This document shows, piece after piece, positions 1-9,853 of a stretch of DNA of 64,000 nucleotides. The translations under genes and the position numbers were made by a program. A model generated the notes under the pieces. That model saw only the letters and a list, made by a program, of their open reading frames with translations. It was not told the DNA's origin and did no database searches. This DNA is from an uncultured Tenacibaculum sp. GTDB taxonomy: Bacteria; Bacteroidota; Bacteroidia; Flavobacteriales; Flavobacteriaceae. Positions within the stretch are counted from its first letter, which is position 1, and every line of letters begins with the position of its first letter. The stretch spans positions 310,001 through 374,000 of the forward strand of contig NZ_CANNGG010000003.1 of NCBI RefSeq assembly GCF_947504135.1. The letters are read 5' to 3'.

Positions 1-2
1 TT

Positions 3-470
3 TTTGTTACCGCAATATTTTTCTCTTTGTTCTTTTTAGGAGGTTCAGCAGGATCTACCTCTGGAGGGGTGAAAATTGTTCGTCATATTATTATGTTGAA
101 GAACAGCTTTCTAGAATTTAAAAAATCACTACACCCTAATGCTATTATTCCTGTACGTTACGATGGTAAAGCAGTAAACCAAACGATTATATTTAATGTA
201 CTTTCATTTTTTATCCTGTACATGTTAATATTTATTATTGGTACAGTTATTCTAGCTCTTTTAGGGTTGGATATAAAATCTGCTTTAGGCGCTTGTGCTT
301 CCTCTTTAGGAAATATCGGACCTGCTATAGGAAGTGTTAGTCCAGTAGATAATTTTAACCACCTATCTATGGGAGCAAAATGGTTCTGTTCTTTCTTAAT
401 GCTGATTGGACGTCTAGAGCTATTTACTGTGTTAATTTTATTAACTCCATTTTTCTGGAGGAAGAATTAA
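3..470 (+). CDS. TrkH/KtrB-family K+ transporter, C-terminal part (5' end outside window)
   Basis: This is the C-terminal part of a potassium channel-like uptake subunit of the inner membrane. The reading frame is already open at base 3, so the gene begins before the window. The motif GGSAGSTSGGVK matches the last selectivity-filter P-loop of TrkH/KtrB proteins. It is followed by a cytoplasmic basic stretch (KNSFLEFKKSLHPNA) and two hydrophobic segments around FNVLSFFILYMLIFIIG and KWFCSFLMLIGRLELFTVL; the GRLE segment before the end is typical of the family. Such proteins work with a TrkA/KtrA regulatory subunit, which is not visible here and may lie upstream. Confidence 0.85.
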   Translation, partial: FVTAIFFSLFFLGGSAGSTSGGVKIVRHIIMLKNSFLEFKKSLHPNAIIPVRYDGKAVNQTIIFNVLSFFILYMLIFIIGTVILALLGLDIKSALGACASSLGNIGPAIGSVSPVDNFNHLSMGAKWFCSFLMLIGRLELFTVLILLTPFFWRKN

Positions 471-491
471 AAAAGGACTCATAATTCATAA

Positions 492-530
492 AAAAGCTCG
501 AATGACAAAATCATTCGAGCTTTTCTTTTT
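492..530. terminator. Bidirectional rho-independent terminator
   Basis: A perfect 14-bp stem (492-505 with 511-524) with a 5-base loop is flanked by an A run and a T run. It lies between the convergent trkH-like and mpl genes and can serve both. Confidence 0.9.
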
Positions 531-532
531 TG

Positions 533-1885
533 TTAAACCAAACTCTTAACTTCTTCAAAATCAAGCCCTCCATAATTACCAGAGCTCATTAATAATAAAG
601 CAGTATTTTCGAGATTTTGACTAAATAAAAACTCTTTAAATTCCTGCGGATTTGTATATATAATCAGATCATCTCGCTCAAAAGCATTGGCTATTTGTGC
701 TTCAGAAACTTCTTCTAGTTGTTTAATTTTTACCGCATGTGGAGAATAAAACACCACTGCTTTATCTGCTTTATCTAAAGCTCCTTTATATTCTGATAAA
801 AACTCAGCATTTAAACTCGAATAGGTATGTAATTCTAAACATGCTAACAAAGTTCTATCCGAATATTGATTCTTAACCGCAGCTGTAGTTGCTGCAACTT
901 TAGATGGTGAATGTGCAAAATCTTTAAACACAACTGACGAAGAATTTTCAGCAATCTTTTCTAAACGTTTGCTTGCTCCTTTAAAACTGGCAATTGCTTC
1001 ATAAAACTCATCTTCATCAATTCCCATGTGTTGACAAATCCACTTTGCCCCAGCTAAGTTTTGTAAATTATGATCTCCAAAAATTTCTAACGGTAAATCT
1101 CCTTCAGAAGTTTCTAAATGAGTTGTTCCGTTATCAATAAAATAATCAGGAGTATCGTATGGATACTTCTTTATCGGATGAGTTGAACTTTCTACAACTT
1201 CTTTTAAAATGGCATCTTCCTCATTATATACCATGATTCCTCCATTTGTTAAAGAATCAGTAAAAATCTTGAACTGTTCTACATAGTTTTCAAATGTTGG
1301 AAACACATTGATATGATCCCACGCAATTCCACTTAACAATGCAATATTGGGTTTGTATAAATGAAACTTCGGACGCATATCTATCGGCGAACTCAAATAT
1401 TCATCTCCTTCTAACACAATAAATTCATTTTCCTCTGTCAAGTGTACCATGGTATCAAAGCCTTCTAATTGTGCTCCCACCATATAATCTACTTCTCTTT
1501 CATGATAATTCAATACATGTAAAATCATAGAAGTTATGGTTGTTTTCCCATGTGAACCACCAATAACTACACGAGTTTTATCTTTAGATTGTTCATATAA
1601 AAACTCTGGATACGAATAAATTTTCACTCCCAGTTCCTGCGCTTTTAATAACTCAGGATTGTCTTTTTTTGCATGCATTCCTAAAATTATAGCATCTAAA
1701 TCGGTAGTAATTTTTTCTGGAAACCAACCAAATTCTTCTGGCAACAACCCTTTATTTGCTAAACGAGTTTTTGATGGATCGTGAATTGTATCATCGCTTC
1801 CTGTTATTTGGTATCCTTTTTGTTGTAATGCGATTGCTAGGTTATGCATTGCGCTACCTCCGATAGCTATAAAGTGAATTTTCAT
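533..1885 (-). CDS. mpl: UDP-N-acetylmuramate:L-alanyl-gamma-D-glutamyl-meso-diaminopimelate ligase (Mpl)
   Basis: This Mur-ligase-family enzyme joins recycled murein tripeptide to UDP-MurNAc in the cytoplasm and so salvages cell-wall peptides. The N-terminus (MKIHFIAIGGSAMHN) carries the Rossmann-like UDP-binding motif of MurC/Mpl proteins, and VVIGGSHGKTT is the ATP-binding loop. Length is about 450 aa, usual for Mpl. I place the start at 1885 and not at the upstream in-frame ATG at 1984, because the extra 33 residues do not resemble the family and a -7 box lies at 1912-1919. MurC is the main alternative, but SAMHNLA and the general layout favour Mpl. Confidence 0.85.
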   Translation of the reverse strand: MKIHFIAIGGSAMHNLAIALQQKGYQITGSDDTIHDPSKTRLANKGLLPEEFGWFPEKITTDLDAIILGMHAKKDNPELLKAQELGVKIYSYPEFLYEQSKDKTRVVIGGSHGKTTITSMILHVLNYHEREVDYMVGAQLEGFDTMVHLTEENEFIVLEGDEYLSSPIDMRPKFHLYKPNIALLSGIAWDHINVFPTFENYVEQFKIFTDSLTNGGIMVYNEEDAILKEVVESSTHPIKKYPYDTPDYFIDNGTTHLETSEGDLPLEIFGDHNLQNLAGAKWICQHMGIDEDEFYEAIASFKGASKRLEKIAENSSSVVFKDFAHSPSKVAATTAAVKNQYSDRTLLACLELHTYSSLNAEFLSEYKGALDKADKAVVFYSPHAVKIKQLEEVSEAQIANAFERDDLIIYTNPQEFKEFLFSQNLENTALLLMSSGNYGGLDFEEVKSLV

Positions 1886-1911
1886 AGTATTGTTATCTGT
1901 GATATAGGCAT

Positions 1912-1919
1912 CAAAAATA
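1912..1919 (-). promoter_or_regulatory. Candidate -7 box for mpl
   Basis: Read on the minus strand this is TATTTTTG, which fits the Bacteroidota TAnnTTTG element. It lies about 27 bases before the chosen mpl start. No clear TTG at -33 was found at the right distance. Confidence 0.4.
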
Positions 1920-2051
1920 CAAAACCAAGCGAGAAATTTAAGTATCTTTAAATCGAAACTCTTTAAATAGCTATATTCACTCACTCAAATGCTATTATTA
2001 CAAACTTTAACTTGTAATAAATTGACTTTTTTTAGTGTTTTGTATTTATAA

Positions 2052-5000
2052 ATGAATAATCACGTTATGAAAAAATTGACCTCTATTTTGCTACTAATTT
2101 TATTTTCAACCATAGTAAACGCTCAAGAAAACTATAAAGATTTATGGGAAAAAGTAAATCAATTTGAGTTGGATAATCTACCTAAATCAGCTTTAAAAGT
2201 TGTTGAAAGTATTTATGAAAAGGCAGAAAAAAGTAACAACTCACCTCAAATTATAAAATCGCTCTTTTATAAAAGTAAATATTCATTGACTTTAGAGGAA
2301 GACGCACAATTGAAAATTATCAATCAATTCAAACAACAAATTGATAAAAGTAATTTTCCTACCAAGAATGTACTCGAAAATATTTTAGCTAACTTGTATT
2401 GGCAATACTTCAATCAAAACAGATGGAAGTTTTACAATCGAACACAAACGGAGCAAAAAGTTGATGGAAACGATTTTAGAACATGGGATTTAGACACGCT
2501 TTTTGCTGAAATTCACTGTCATTATCAAAATTCTTTACAAAATGAAACACTACTCCAAAAAGTAGACATATATGAGTTTGGAGAAATTATACATGCTGTT
2601 AAAGATTCTAAAAAATTTCGTCCTACCCTATTCGATTTTTTAGCGCATAATGCCTTAGAGTTTTATAAAACTACTGAAACCAACATAACAAAACCTGCCT
2701 ATCAATTTAAAATTGATGAAGCAAAATATATTAGTGATGTTAAAACATTTTCTAACTTAAATCTTACTACTGAAGATGATTCATCACTACAATTCAATGC
2801 TTTAAAAATTTATCAAAGCCTACTTTCTTTTCATTTAAAAAATAACAATCTAGAAGCTTTGGTTGATGCTGATATGCAACGACTTCATTTTGTAAATCAG
2901 CATGCTACTTATAACAACAAACAAGAGTTGTTGCTACAAACCTTAAAAACATCAGTAAACAACTATAAAAACAACGAAGTAAGTGGTTTGTATCAATATG
3001 AAATTGCTAAAATTTACACTCAACAGGCCAATTCATATCAAGCTAATAAAAACGAAGATATTCGTTTTAAAAATCGAGAAGCTTTAGCTATTTGCAATAA
3101 AGTAATTGAACAATTTTCTGAAAGTATTGCCGCTAAAAAATGTAAAACTTTACAGCAACAAATCAAATTAGAATCATTAACTCTTCTTTCAGAAAAATTT
3201 GTTCCAATAAACAAGCCTTCAAGAATATTAGTTACTTACAACAACATTGACAAACTACATTTTAATGCTTATAAAATTACTACTAAACAGTTAGAAGAGC
3301 TTCAAAAAATTTATAAAAACGAAGAGAAAATCAACTTTATAAAAAAGCTACAAAAAACTGCTTCTTGGAATAGTGCTTTACGAAACGAAAAAGACTATTT
3401 ACAACATACGACTGAAGTTGTTCTTCCAAAATTAACTCAAGGAAATTATTTAATCGTAGCGCATAAAAATGCTACTTTTAATACTTCTGACCTATACGCT
3501 ACCGCCAACTTACAAGTAACCAATCTAGTATTGGTTGAAAACAACAATAACGGTATCAGAACCTATCAAGTAGTAGATAGAAACACAGGGAAACCAATTA
3601 AAAATGCTGATTTACTATTGCAAAATAAGCAACGTAGACACGGAAAATCAATTCATAAAAAATTAACAACCGATAAAAATGGTTTTGCTAGTTATAAAAG
3701 TAATGACAACTTTAGCAATGTATATATTACAGTAACTACAAAAAATGATTCTGCTATTTTTGGAAATTACTACCTATACAAATACCACGAAACATCTGAT
3801 GTTGAAGAAGAAGAGGAAGATATAAATATCAAACCTTTTATTTTCACGGATAGAAGCATTTATCGCCCAGGTCAAACAGTATATTTTAAAGCTATTTTTA
3901 TTCAGCAAAAAGGAGAAACTTCAAAACCATTTACCAATGAATATATACAAATCACACTAAACGATGTGAATGGTCAAGAAGTAAAAACATTAGACCTTAA
4001 ATTAAACGAATATGGTTCTGCTTCTGGAGAGTTTATACTCCCTAACAACGGATTAACTGGCGAATATTCATTTTCTATTGATGAAAGTGAAAAACGAGAA
4101 AGTAAATTTTATAACAATGCATATTTTTCTTTTACCCAAGAAGAATACATTACTCCTATTTCAGTTGAAGAATACAAACGACCAAAGTTTAAAACTGAGT
4201 TTAAACCTATTACCAAAACTTATAAGGTAAACGACAGCATTACTGTACACGGATTCGCCAAAGCATTTTCTGGAACAAACATTACCGATGCTAAAGTAGT
4301 ATATCGAGTGCATCGTAAAGTGCAATATCCTAATTGGTGGTATTGGCGTAGACCTCAACTTATTTCAGAAGCACAAGAAATTACGCATGGAGAATTGACA
4401 ACCGATGCCCAAGGAAACTTTTCAATCACTTTCAAAGCCTTACCCGATGAAAGTGTAGACAAAGAAAGTCTTCCTGTTTTTGAATATGAAATCACTGCTG
4501 ATATTACCGATATTAATGGTGAAACTCGTTCTGCCACTTCTATCGTAAAAGTTGGATATCATTCCTTGCTTGCTTCAATAGTAGCTCCTTCAACAATAGA
4601 TAAATCGGACAAGGAAACTACCCTTAAAATCTCTAGTAAAAATTTGAATGGAGAATTTGTTCCTGCAGAAGGAAACCTTAAAATATACAAACTACAAGCT
4701 CCTAAAAGTCCCTTACGTAGCAGACCATGGAGTACTCCTGATTATCAAGATATTTCTGAAGCTGAATTTAGAAAATTGTTCCCTCACGATGCTTATACCA
4801 AAGAAGAAGAAAATCCTGAAACTTGGAAACAAGGTACATTGGTTTTTGAACAAGCTTTTGATACGCAAAAATCAAAAGAAATTATCTTAAAAAATTATTC
4901 AAAATGGATTTCTGGAAAGTATGTTATCATATTAAACTCCAAAGATAAATTTGGACAAGATGTTACCGATAAAGCTCGTTTTACATTAACAAAAAGAGCT

Positions 5001-8000
5001 GAGAAAAGTGTAAGCGATAATCAATTATTTATTTACAATACAGACAAACCGAGTTACAAATCTGGTGATAATGTTGAATTACAAATTGGTTCTGCTTCAA
5101 AAGATGTAACTGTGGTTATTCAAATAGAAAAGAACCATAAAATTGTAAAAACAAAACTTGTTCATTTAAATAATGATTTAAAAACAATCAAAATTCCAGT
5201 TACCAAAGAAGATATTGGTGGATTTGCCATCAAATACTATTTTGTGAATTATAACAGTTTTTTAAGCGGAACGATTCCTATTTCTGTACCAAACAAACAA
5301 GAAACAATTACCATTGAAACCAATACGTTTAGAGACAAATTACAACCTGGAGCTGAGGAAACTTGGAGTTTCACTATTAAAAATGATAAAAACAACAAAG
5401 TAGCTGCAGAAGTATTGGCGAGTATGTACGATACTTCTTTAGATGAATTCAAAGCACATAATTGGCAATTCAATCCAATTACAACTTCAACCTATTATTC
5501 TTACGGAAGCAATGCAAATGCTTACCAAAGTTTTGGCAATGAACATTTCAGAATTTTTAATGTAAATTACCCTAACAGGTATTATTCAACGCAACAATAC
5601 GATCGCTTAAATTGGTTTGGGTTTAGCTTTAATAATCATCGTTGGGTTCAAAAACGTTTTGTTCAACGACTTGCAGAAACTCAAAAAAGTACAAGAAAAG
5701 ATTATGATAAAATTATAACAGGAACTGTTCAAGACGAAACAGGACCTCTTCCTGGTGTTACTGTGTTAGTTAAAGGAACATCCTTTGGAACTGAGACTGA
5801 TTTTGATGGAAAATATTCTATCAAAGTTAAAAATGGTGATGTTCTCGTTTTCAGTTTTGTTGGAATGAAAACTGAAGAGCGACAATTAAATGAATCTTCA
5901 ATAGTAATTCTTACTTCAGACAACTTATTAGAAGAAGTAGTTACTGTGGCTTACGGAACAACAAATGATCAGCCTTATGCTGCTCTAAAAGGTAAAGTAG
6001 CAGGTATTGAAATAGTAGAAAGCCAAGAAGAAGCTGATAGTGTCGTTAGAATTCGAGGAAATGCTTCGGCAACCGGTAAAAACACTCCTATCTACATCGT
6101 AGATGGAAAAGTTATTGATTCATTTAATATCTCTAGTAACGATATTGTATCTTCCACTGTTTTAAAGGCTAATGAAGCCATTGCTTTATATGGTGAAAAA
6201 GCAAAATTTGGTGCTATTGTTATTATTACAAAAAATGATCAATCAAAAATAGATAATGAATTGGCTAATGTAAAAGCTAGAAAGAACCTTCAAGAAACAG
6301 CATTTTTCTATCCGCATTTAACTACTGATAAAAATGGAGATGTAACCTTTAGCTTTACCACTCCTGAATCGTTAACACGATGGAAATTACAATTACTAGC
6401 ACACACAAAAGAATTACAGTCAGCTACCAAAACATTAACTACTGTTACCCAAAAAGAGTTAATGGTAATGCCTAATGCTCCTAGATTCTTGAGAGAAGGA
6501 GATCAAATTACTTTTAGTACTAAAATTACTAATATCTCTGATAAAAACTTAAAAGGTACAGCGCAACTTGTACTAACCGATGCAATTACTGGAAAGGAAA
6601 TTAATTTACTAGCTAATTCTTCTAAAAATAAATCATTTAGTATTGTTTCAAATGGAAACACACAAGTTTCTTGGAACTTAGCTATTCCTGACACCTATCA
6701 GGCAATTCAATATAAAGTAATTGCCAAGGCAGGAGATTTTTCTGATGGAGAACAAAATGTGTTACCAGTATTATCAAACCGAATGTTGGTTACTGAAACC
6801 TTGCCTATGTGGGTTCGTTCTAATGAAACTAAAACATTCACGTTTGATAAATTAAAAAATAGCACTTCTAGTTCTTTAAAGAACCATAAACTTACTTTAG
6901 AAATAACTTCAAATCCAGCTTGGTATGCTGTGCAAGCTTTACCGTATTTAATGGAATATCCATACGAATGTAGTGAGCAAACCTTTGCACGTTATTATGC
7001 GAATACCTTGGCTAGTCATATCGCAAATTCAACCCCAAGAATACAAGAGGTGTTTAATGCATGGAAATCTTCAGATGCTTTGCTAAGTAACTTAGAAAAG
7101 AATCAAGAGTTAAAGTCGTTGATTATCCAGGAAACTCCTTGGTTGCGAGATGCGCAATCAGAAACAGAACAAAAGAAACGCATTGCCTTGTTGTTCGATT
7201 TAAATAAAATGAAAAACGAACAACAAAAAGCGATTAACAAGCTTACAGAAATACAGCTAAACAATGGCGGATTCCCTTGGTTTAAAGGAAGTGATAATCC
7301 TAATGTTTATATCACAAATCATATTGCTACCGGTTTTGGACATTTACAAAAATTAGGCGTTACCAAAATAGATAACTCTACAAAAAAGATGCTTGTGGAT
7401 GCTATCCACTTTTTAGATCTAGAAATTGAAGAAGTTTATAAAAAGTTATTAGAAAGTGCTGAACGTATTAAAGCTGAAAAAGGGCAAAAAAAATACGAAG
7501 AGTACTTAGAGAAAAATCACCTGAGTTATTTTATCATTCAGTATTTATACATGCGTTCTTTTTATAAAGACATTAACATGAGTGACAAAACCAAAGTTGC
7601 TGTTGAATACTATAAAAATCAAACAAAAAACTATTGGAAAGAGTTTAATTTATACGGAAAAGGACAAATCGCATTGCTTCAATTTAGAAGCGGAAATACT
7701 TCCGTAGCTAATAAAATTACAGCTTCGTTAAAAGAAAACAGTATTACTTCAGAAGAATTAGGAATGTATTGGAAAGAAAACAAACCTAGTTGGTATTGGT
7801 ATCAAGCCCCTATTGAAACCCAATCGTTGTTAATTGAAGCTTTTTCAGAAATTGAAAATAATACTGAGACTATTGATAACTTAAAAATATGGCTACTAAA
7901 AAATAAACAAACCAACCGTTGGAAAACTACCAAAGCAACTACTGAAGCTGTATATGCATTATTATTACAAGGTAGTGATTGGATTTCAGTAACTGATATG

Positions 8001-8639
8001 GTGGATGTAAAAGTTGGAGAGAAAACAATCAATCCTTCTAAATTAGAAAACACAAAAGTTGAGGCGGGTACTGGTTATTTTAAAACCTCTTGGAATGGTT
8101 CTGAAATTACTCCTGAAATGAGTACAGTAAGCATCACTAAAAAAGGAAAAGGTATTGCTTGGGGTGGCTTATATTGGCAGTATTTTGAAGATTTAGATAA
8201 GATTACCTCTGTTAAAAATCCGTTAAACTTGAATAAGAAATTATTCAAAAAAATTAACACTAACACAGGAAAAAAGCTACAAGAAATCACCAAAGAAACC
8301 CAGCTAGAAATTGGAGACTTAATAACTGTTAGAATAGAGCTTCGTTCAGACAGAGATATGGAGTTTGTACACATGAAAGATATGCGAGCTAGTGGTGTTG
8401 AGCCAATTAACGTATTATCGCAATACAAATGGCAAGATGGTTTGGGCTATTATGAAAGCACAAAAGATGCTGCAACAAATTTCTTTTTTGAACGTTTACC
8501 TAAAGGAGTATATGTGTTTGAGTATGATGTACGTGTAAATAATGCAGGAAACTTTAGTAACGGAATCACCACTATTCAGAGTATGTATGCCCCTGAATTT
8601 ACTAGTCATTCAAAAGGAGAAAGATTACTAATTAAATAA
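2052..8639 (+). CDS. Giant alpha-2-macroglobulin family protein with embedded SusC-like carboxypeptidase-regulatory and plug domains
   Basis: This is a 2195-residue exported protein, signal peptide MKKLTSILLLILFSTIVNA followed by Q (start at 2052 or at the second Met, 2067). The N-terminal ~580 residues are helical. MG-type domains follow from about residue 590 (IYRPGQTVYFKA). The thioester motif CSEQ is at residue 1640, in the context YPYECSEQTFARYY typical of bacterial A2M, so protease trapping by thioester is plausible. At about residues 1220-1400 it carries a carboxypeptidase-regulatory-like domain (TGTVQDETGPLPGVTVLVKG) and then a plug-like segment (IRGNASATGKNTPIYIVDGK), both normally found at the front of SusC receptors. 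No PBP1C gene, a frequent partner, lies beside it; a small barrel gene follows 40 bases downstream. Confidence 0.85.
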   Translation: MNNHVMKKLTSILLLILFSTIVNAQENYKDLWEKVNQFELDNLPKSALKVVESIYEKAEKSNNSPQIIKSLFYKSKYSLTLEEDAQLKIINQFKQQIDKSNFPTKNVLENILANLYWQYFNQNRWKFYNRTQTEQKVDGNDFRTWDLDTLFAEIHCHYQNSLQNETLLQKVDIYEFGEIIHAVKDSKKFRPTLFDFLAHNALEFYKTTETNITKPAYQFKIDEAKYISDVKTFSNLNLTTEDDSSLQFNALKIYQSLLSFHLKNNNLEALVDADMQRLHFVNQHATYNNKQELLLQTLKTSVNNYKNNEVSGLYQYEIAKIYTQQANSYQANKNEDIRFKNREALAICNKVIEQFSESIAAKKCKTLQQQIKLESLTLLSEKFVPINKPSRILVTYNNIDKLHFNAYKITTKQLEELQKIYKNEEKINFIKKLQKTASWNSALRNEKDYLQHTTEVVLPKLTQGNYLIVAHKNATFNTSDLYATANLQVTNLVLVENNNNGIRTYQVVDRNTGKPIKNADLLLQNKQRRHGKSIHKKLTTDKNGFASYKSNDNFSNVYITVTTKNDSAIFGNYYLYKYHETSDVEEEEEDINIKPFIFTDRSIYRPGQTVYFKAIFIQQKGETSKPFTNEYIQITLNDVNGQEVKTLDLKLNEYGSASGEFILPNNGLTGEYSFSIDESEKRESKFYNNAYFSFTQEEYITPISVEEYKRPKFKTEFKPITKTYKVNDSITVHGFAKAFSGTNITDAKVVYRVHRKVQYPNWWYWRRPQLISEAQEITHGELTTDAQGNFSITFKALPDESVDKESLPVFEYEITADITDINGETRSATSIVKVGYHSLLASIVAPSTIDKSDKETTLKISSKNLNGEFVPAEGNLKIYKLQAPKSPLRSRPWSTPDYQDISEAEFRKLFPHDAYTKEEENPETWKQGTLVFEQAFDTQKSKEIILKNYSKWISGKYVIILNSKDKFGQDVTDKARFTLTKRAEKSVSDNQLFIYNTDKPSYKSGDNVELQIGSASKDVTVVIQIEKNHKIVKTKLVHLNNDLKTIKIPVTKEDIGGFAIKYYFVNYNSFLSGTIPISVPNKQETITIETNTFRDKLQPGAEETWSFTIKNDKNNKVAAEVLASMYDTSLDEFKAHNWQFNPITTSTYYSYGSNANAYQSFGNEHFRIFNVNYPNRYYSTQQYDRLNWFGFSFNNHRWVQKRFVQRLAETQKSTRKDYDKIITGTVQDETGPLPGVTVLVKGTSFGTETDFDGKYSIKVKNGDVLVFSFVGMKTEERQLNESSIVILTSDNLLEEVVTVAYGTTNDQPYAALKGKVAGIEIVESQEEADSVVRIRGNASATGKNTPIYIVDGKVIDSFNISSNDIVSSTVLKANEAIALYGEKAKFGAIVIITKNDQSKIDNELANVKARKNLQETAFFYPHLTTDKNGDVTFSFTTPESLTRWKLQLLAHTKELQSATKTLTTVTQKELMVMPNAPRFLREGDQITFSTKITNISDKNLKGTAQLVLTDAITGKEINLLANSSKNKSFSIVSNGNTQVSWNLAIPDTYQAIQYKVIAKAGDFSDGEQNVLPVLSNRMLVTETLPMWVRSNETKTFTFDKLKNSTSSSLKNHKLTLEITSNPAWYAVQALPYLMEYPYECSEQTFARYYANTLASHIANSTPRIQEVFNAWKSSDALLSNLEKNQELKSLIIQETPWLRDAQSETEQKKRIALLFDLNKMKNEQQKAINKLTEIQLNNGGFPWFKGSDNPNVYITNHIATGFGHLQKLGVTKIDNSTKKMLVDAIHFLDLEIEEVYKKLLESAERIKAEKGQKKYEEYLEKNHLSYFIIQYLYMRSFYKDINMSDKTKVAVEYYKNQTKNYWKEFNLYGKGQIALLQFRSGNTSVANKITASLKENSITSEELGMYWKENKPSWYWYQAPIETQSLLIEAFSEIENNTETIDNLKIWLLKNKQTNRWKTTKATTEAVYALLLQGSDWISVTDMVDVKVGEKTINPSKLENTKVEAGTGYFKTSWNGSEITPEMSTVSITKKGKGIAWGGLYWQYFEDLDKITSVKNPLNLNKKLFKKINTNTGKKLQEITKETQLEIGDLITVRIELRSDRDMEFVHMKDMRASGVEPINVLSQYKWQDGLGYYESTKDAATNFFFERLPKGVYVFEYDVRVNNAGNFSNGITTIQSMYAPEFTSHSKGERLLIK

Positions 8640-8679
8640 AATAACTATCTTAGCAACACATAACACAAAATTAAAAATT

Positions 8680-9165
8680 ATGAAAAAATTATTTTTATTC
8701 ATTGGTTTTTTAACCCTTTCGTTTTTTACAGCAAATGCCCAAGAAATTGCTGATAATGCTATTGGTCTTCGTTTAGGAGATGGAGATGGTTTTGGAGCTG
8801 AAATTTCTTACCAACGTAGATTAAGCGACAACAACCGTTTAGAACTTGACTTAGGTTTAAGAAGTGGTAATGGCTATGATGGTTTTAAACTAGCAGGTCT
8901 ATACCAATGGGTTTGGCAATTAGACGGTCGATTCAACTGGTATGCAGGTGTTGGTGGTGGTCTTGGGTCTTATAGTTTTGATAACCCTCGTCCTAATGGT
9001 GATGATAGTGAAACATTTATTTTTGCTGCAGGAGATGTTGGTATTGAATACAATTTCGATATTCCTTTAATGCTTTCTTTAGATGTAAGACCAGAGTTTG
9101 GTTTTGGTGATTATAGAGATGATTTAGATTTTGATATTGCTTTAGGTATCCGTTACCAATTCTAA
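8680..9165 (+). CDS. Small outer-membrane beta-barrel protein
   Basis: This 161-residue protein has a signal peptide (MKKLFLFIGFLTLSFFTANAQ). The rest is alternating hydrophobic and polar strands with Gly/Asp-rich turns (LRLGDGDGFGAEISYQ, GVGGGLGSYSF), ending in an aromatic residue (GIRYQF), which is the usual outer-membrane barrel signature. It follows the macroglobulin gene by 40 bases and is probably co-transcribed. No specific function can be assigned; it resembles generic small OmpW/OmpA-barrel-like proteins. Confidence 0.7.
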   Translation: MKKLFLFIGFLTLSFFTANAQEIADNAIGLRLGDGDGFGAEISYQRRLSDNNRLELDLGLRSGNGYDGFKLAGLYQWVWQLDGRFNWYAGVGGGLGSYSFDNPRPNGDDSETFIFAAGDVGIEYNFDIPLMLSLDVRPEFGFGDYRDDLDFDIALGIRYQF

Positions 9166-9187
9166 ACCATTATTGAACAATAATAAA

Positions 9188-9226
9188 AAAACCTCCAAAA
9201 ATTTGTTTTGGAGGTTTTCTTTTTTA
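9188..9226. terminator. Bidirectional rho-independent terminator
   Basis: A 13-bp stem (9188-9200 with 9206-9218), AAAACCTCC paired to GGAGGTTTT, with A and T tracts on either side, lies between convergent genes. Confidence 0.9.
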
Positions 9227-9227
9227 G

Positions 9228-9752
9228 TTATTTCTCATTTTGAGGCGGATAGTTATTGATTACTTTACCAACTACTTTTTGAAAATGTAATTTCTTTTGT
9301 TCTGGAGTCGCTTTTTCTCTTATTTCACTAGTAACAATTCCTTGCCATATTAACTGGTTGTCTTTACTTTCAACAAAATCAATGGTTAACTGCTGATTTA
9401 TTTTTCTACTTTCAATAGGGATACCTCCTGAAATTCCAAAACCAACGTTTCTTCCTCCACTTCCTAAGCCAACACCTATTGTATTTCTATTAAGAGATTC
9501 TCGTTCCTCAGCTAAAATATTAATATACATATCTGGGGTTTCAGTTAATCGCAGTCCTTTGGCTTCCAAAGCAGTCGTTATTTCATAAGTGACTCTTTTT
9601 ACATCTAATTCATTTAAGCCTTTACCTGCATCTTCAAAAAAATTGAAGGTTTTATACTGACTAAAATCTGTTTGGCTATCGTAATCATATACCACTTTAG
9701 AAGAGGCACAACCAATAATAATTAACAGAAAAAAATATTTGTAATACTTCAT
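9228..9752 (-). CDS. DUF4136 domain lipoprotein
   Basis: This 174-residue probable lipoprotein has the lipobox in FFLLIIIGCASSK (Cys 15). The body shows the DUF4136 pattern: an opening VYDYDSQTDFSQYKTF, a central glycine-rich stretch (GVGLGSGGRNVGFGISGG), and a strand QLTIDFVESKDNQLIWQG before a short helix and a proline-rich end. Members are envelope lipoproteins of unknown function in many Gram-negatives. It is transcribed away from the S8 protease terminator and appears monocistronic. Confidence 0.75.
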   Translation of the reverse strand: MKYYKYFFLLIIIGCASSKVVYDYDSQTDFSQYKTFNFFEDAGKGLNELDVKRVTYEITTALEAKGLRLTETPDMYINILAEERESLNRNTIGVGLGSGGRNVGFGISGGIPIESRKINQQLTIDFVESKDNQLIWQGIVTSEIREKATPEQKKLHFQKVVGKVINNYPPQNEK

Positions 9753-9803
9753 ATATAAATTCTTTACAGTTTACTTAATCAAAAACTATACCTCATAAAA
9801 ATA

Positions 9804-9833
9804 CAAAAAGCCTCGTGTAAACGAGACTTTTTC
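9804..9833 (-). terminator. Terminator of the S8 protease gene
   Basis: Minus-strand hairpin AAAAAG-TCTCGT / ACGAGG-CTTTTT with a 4-base loop and one mismatch, 20 bases after the protease stop codon. Confidence 0.75.
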
Positions 9834-9853
9834 TAAGGTTAGTTAGTTGATTT

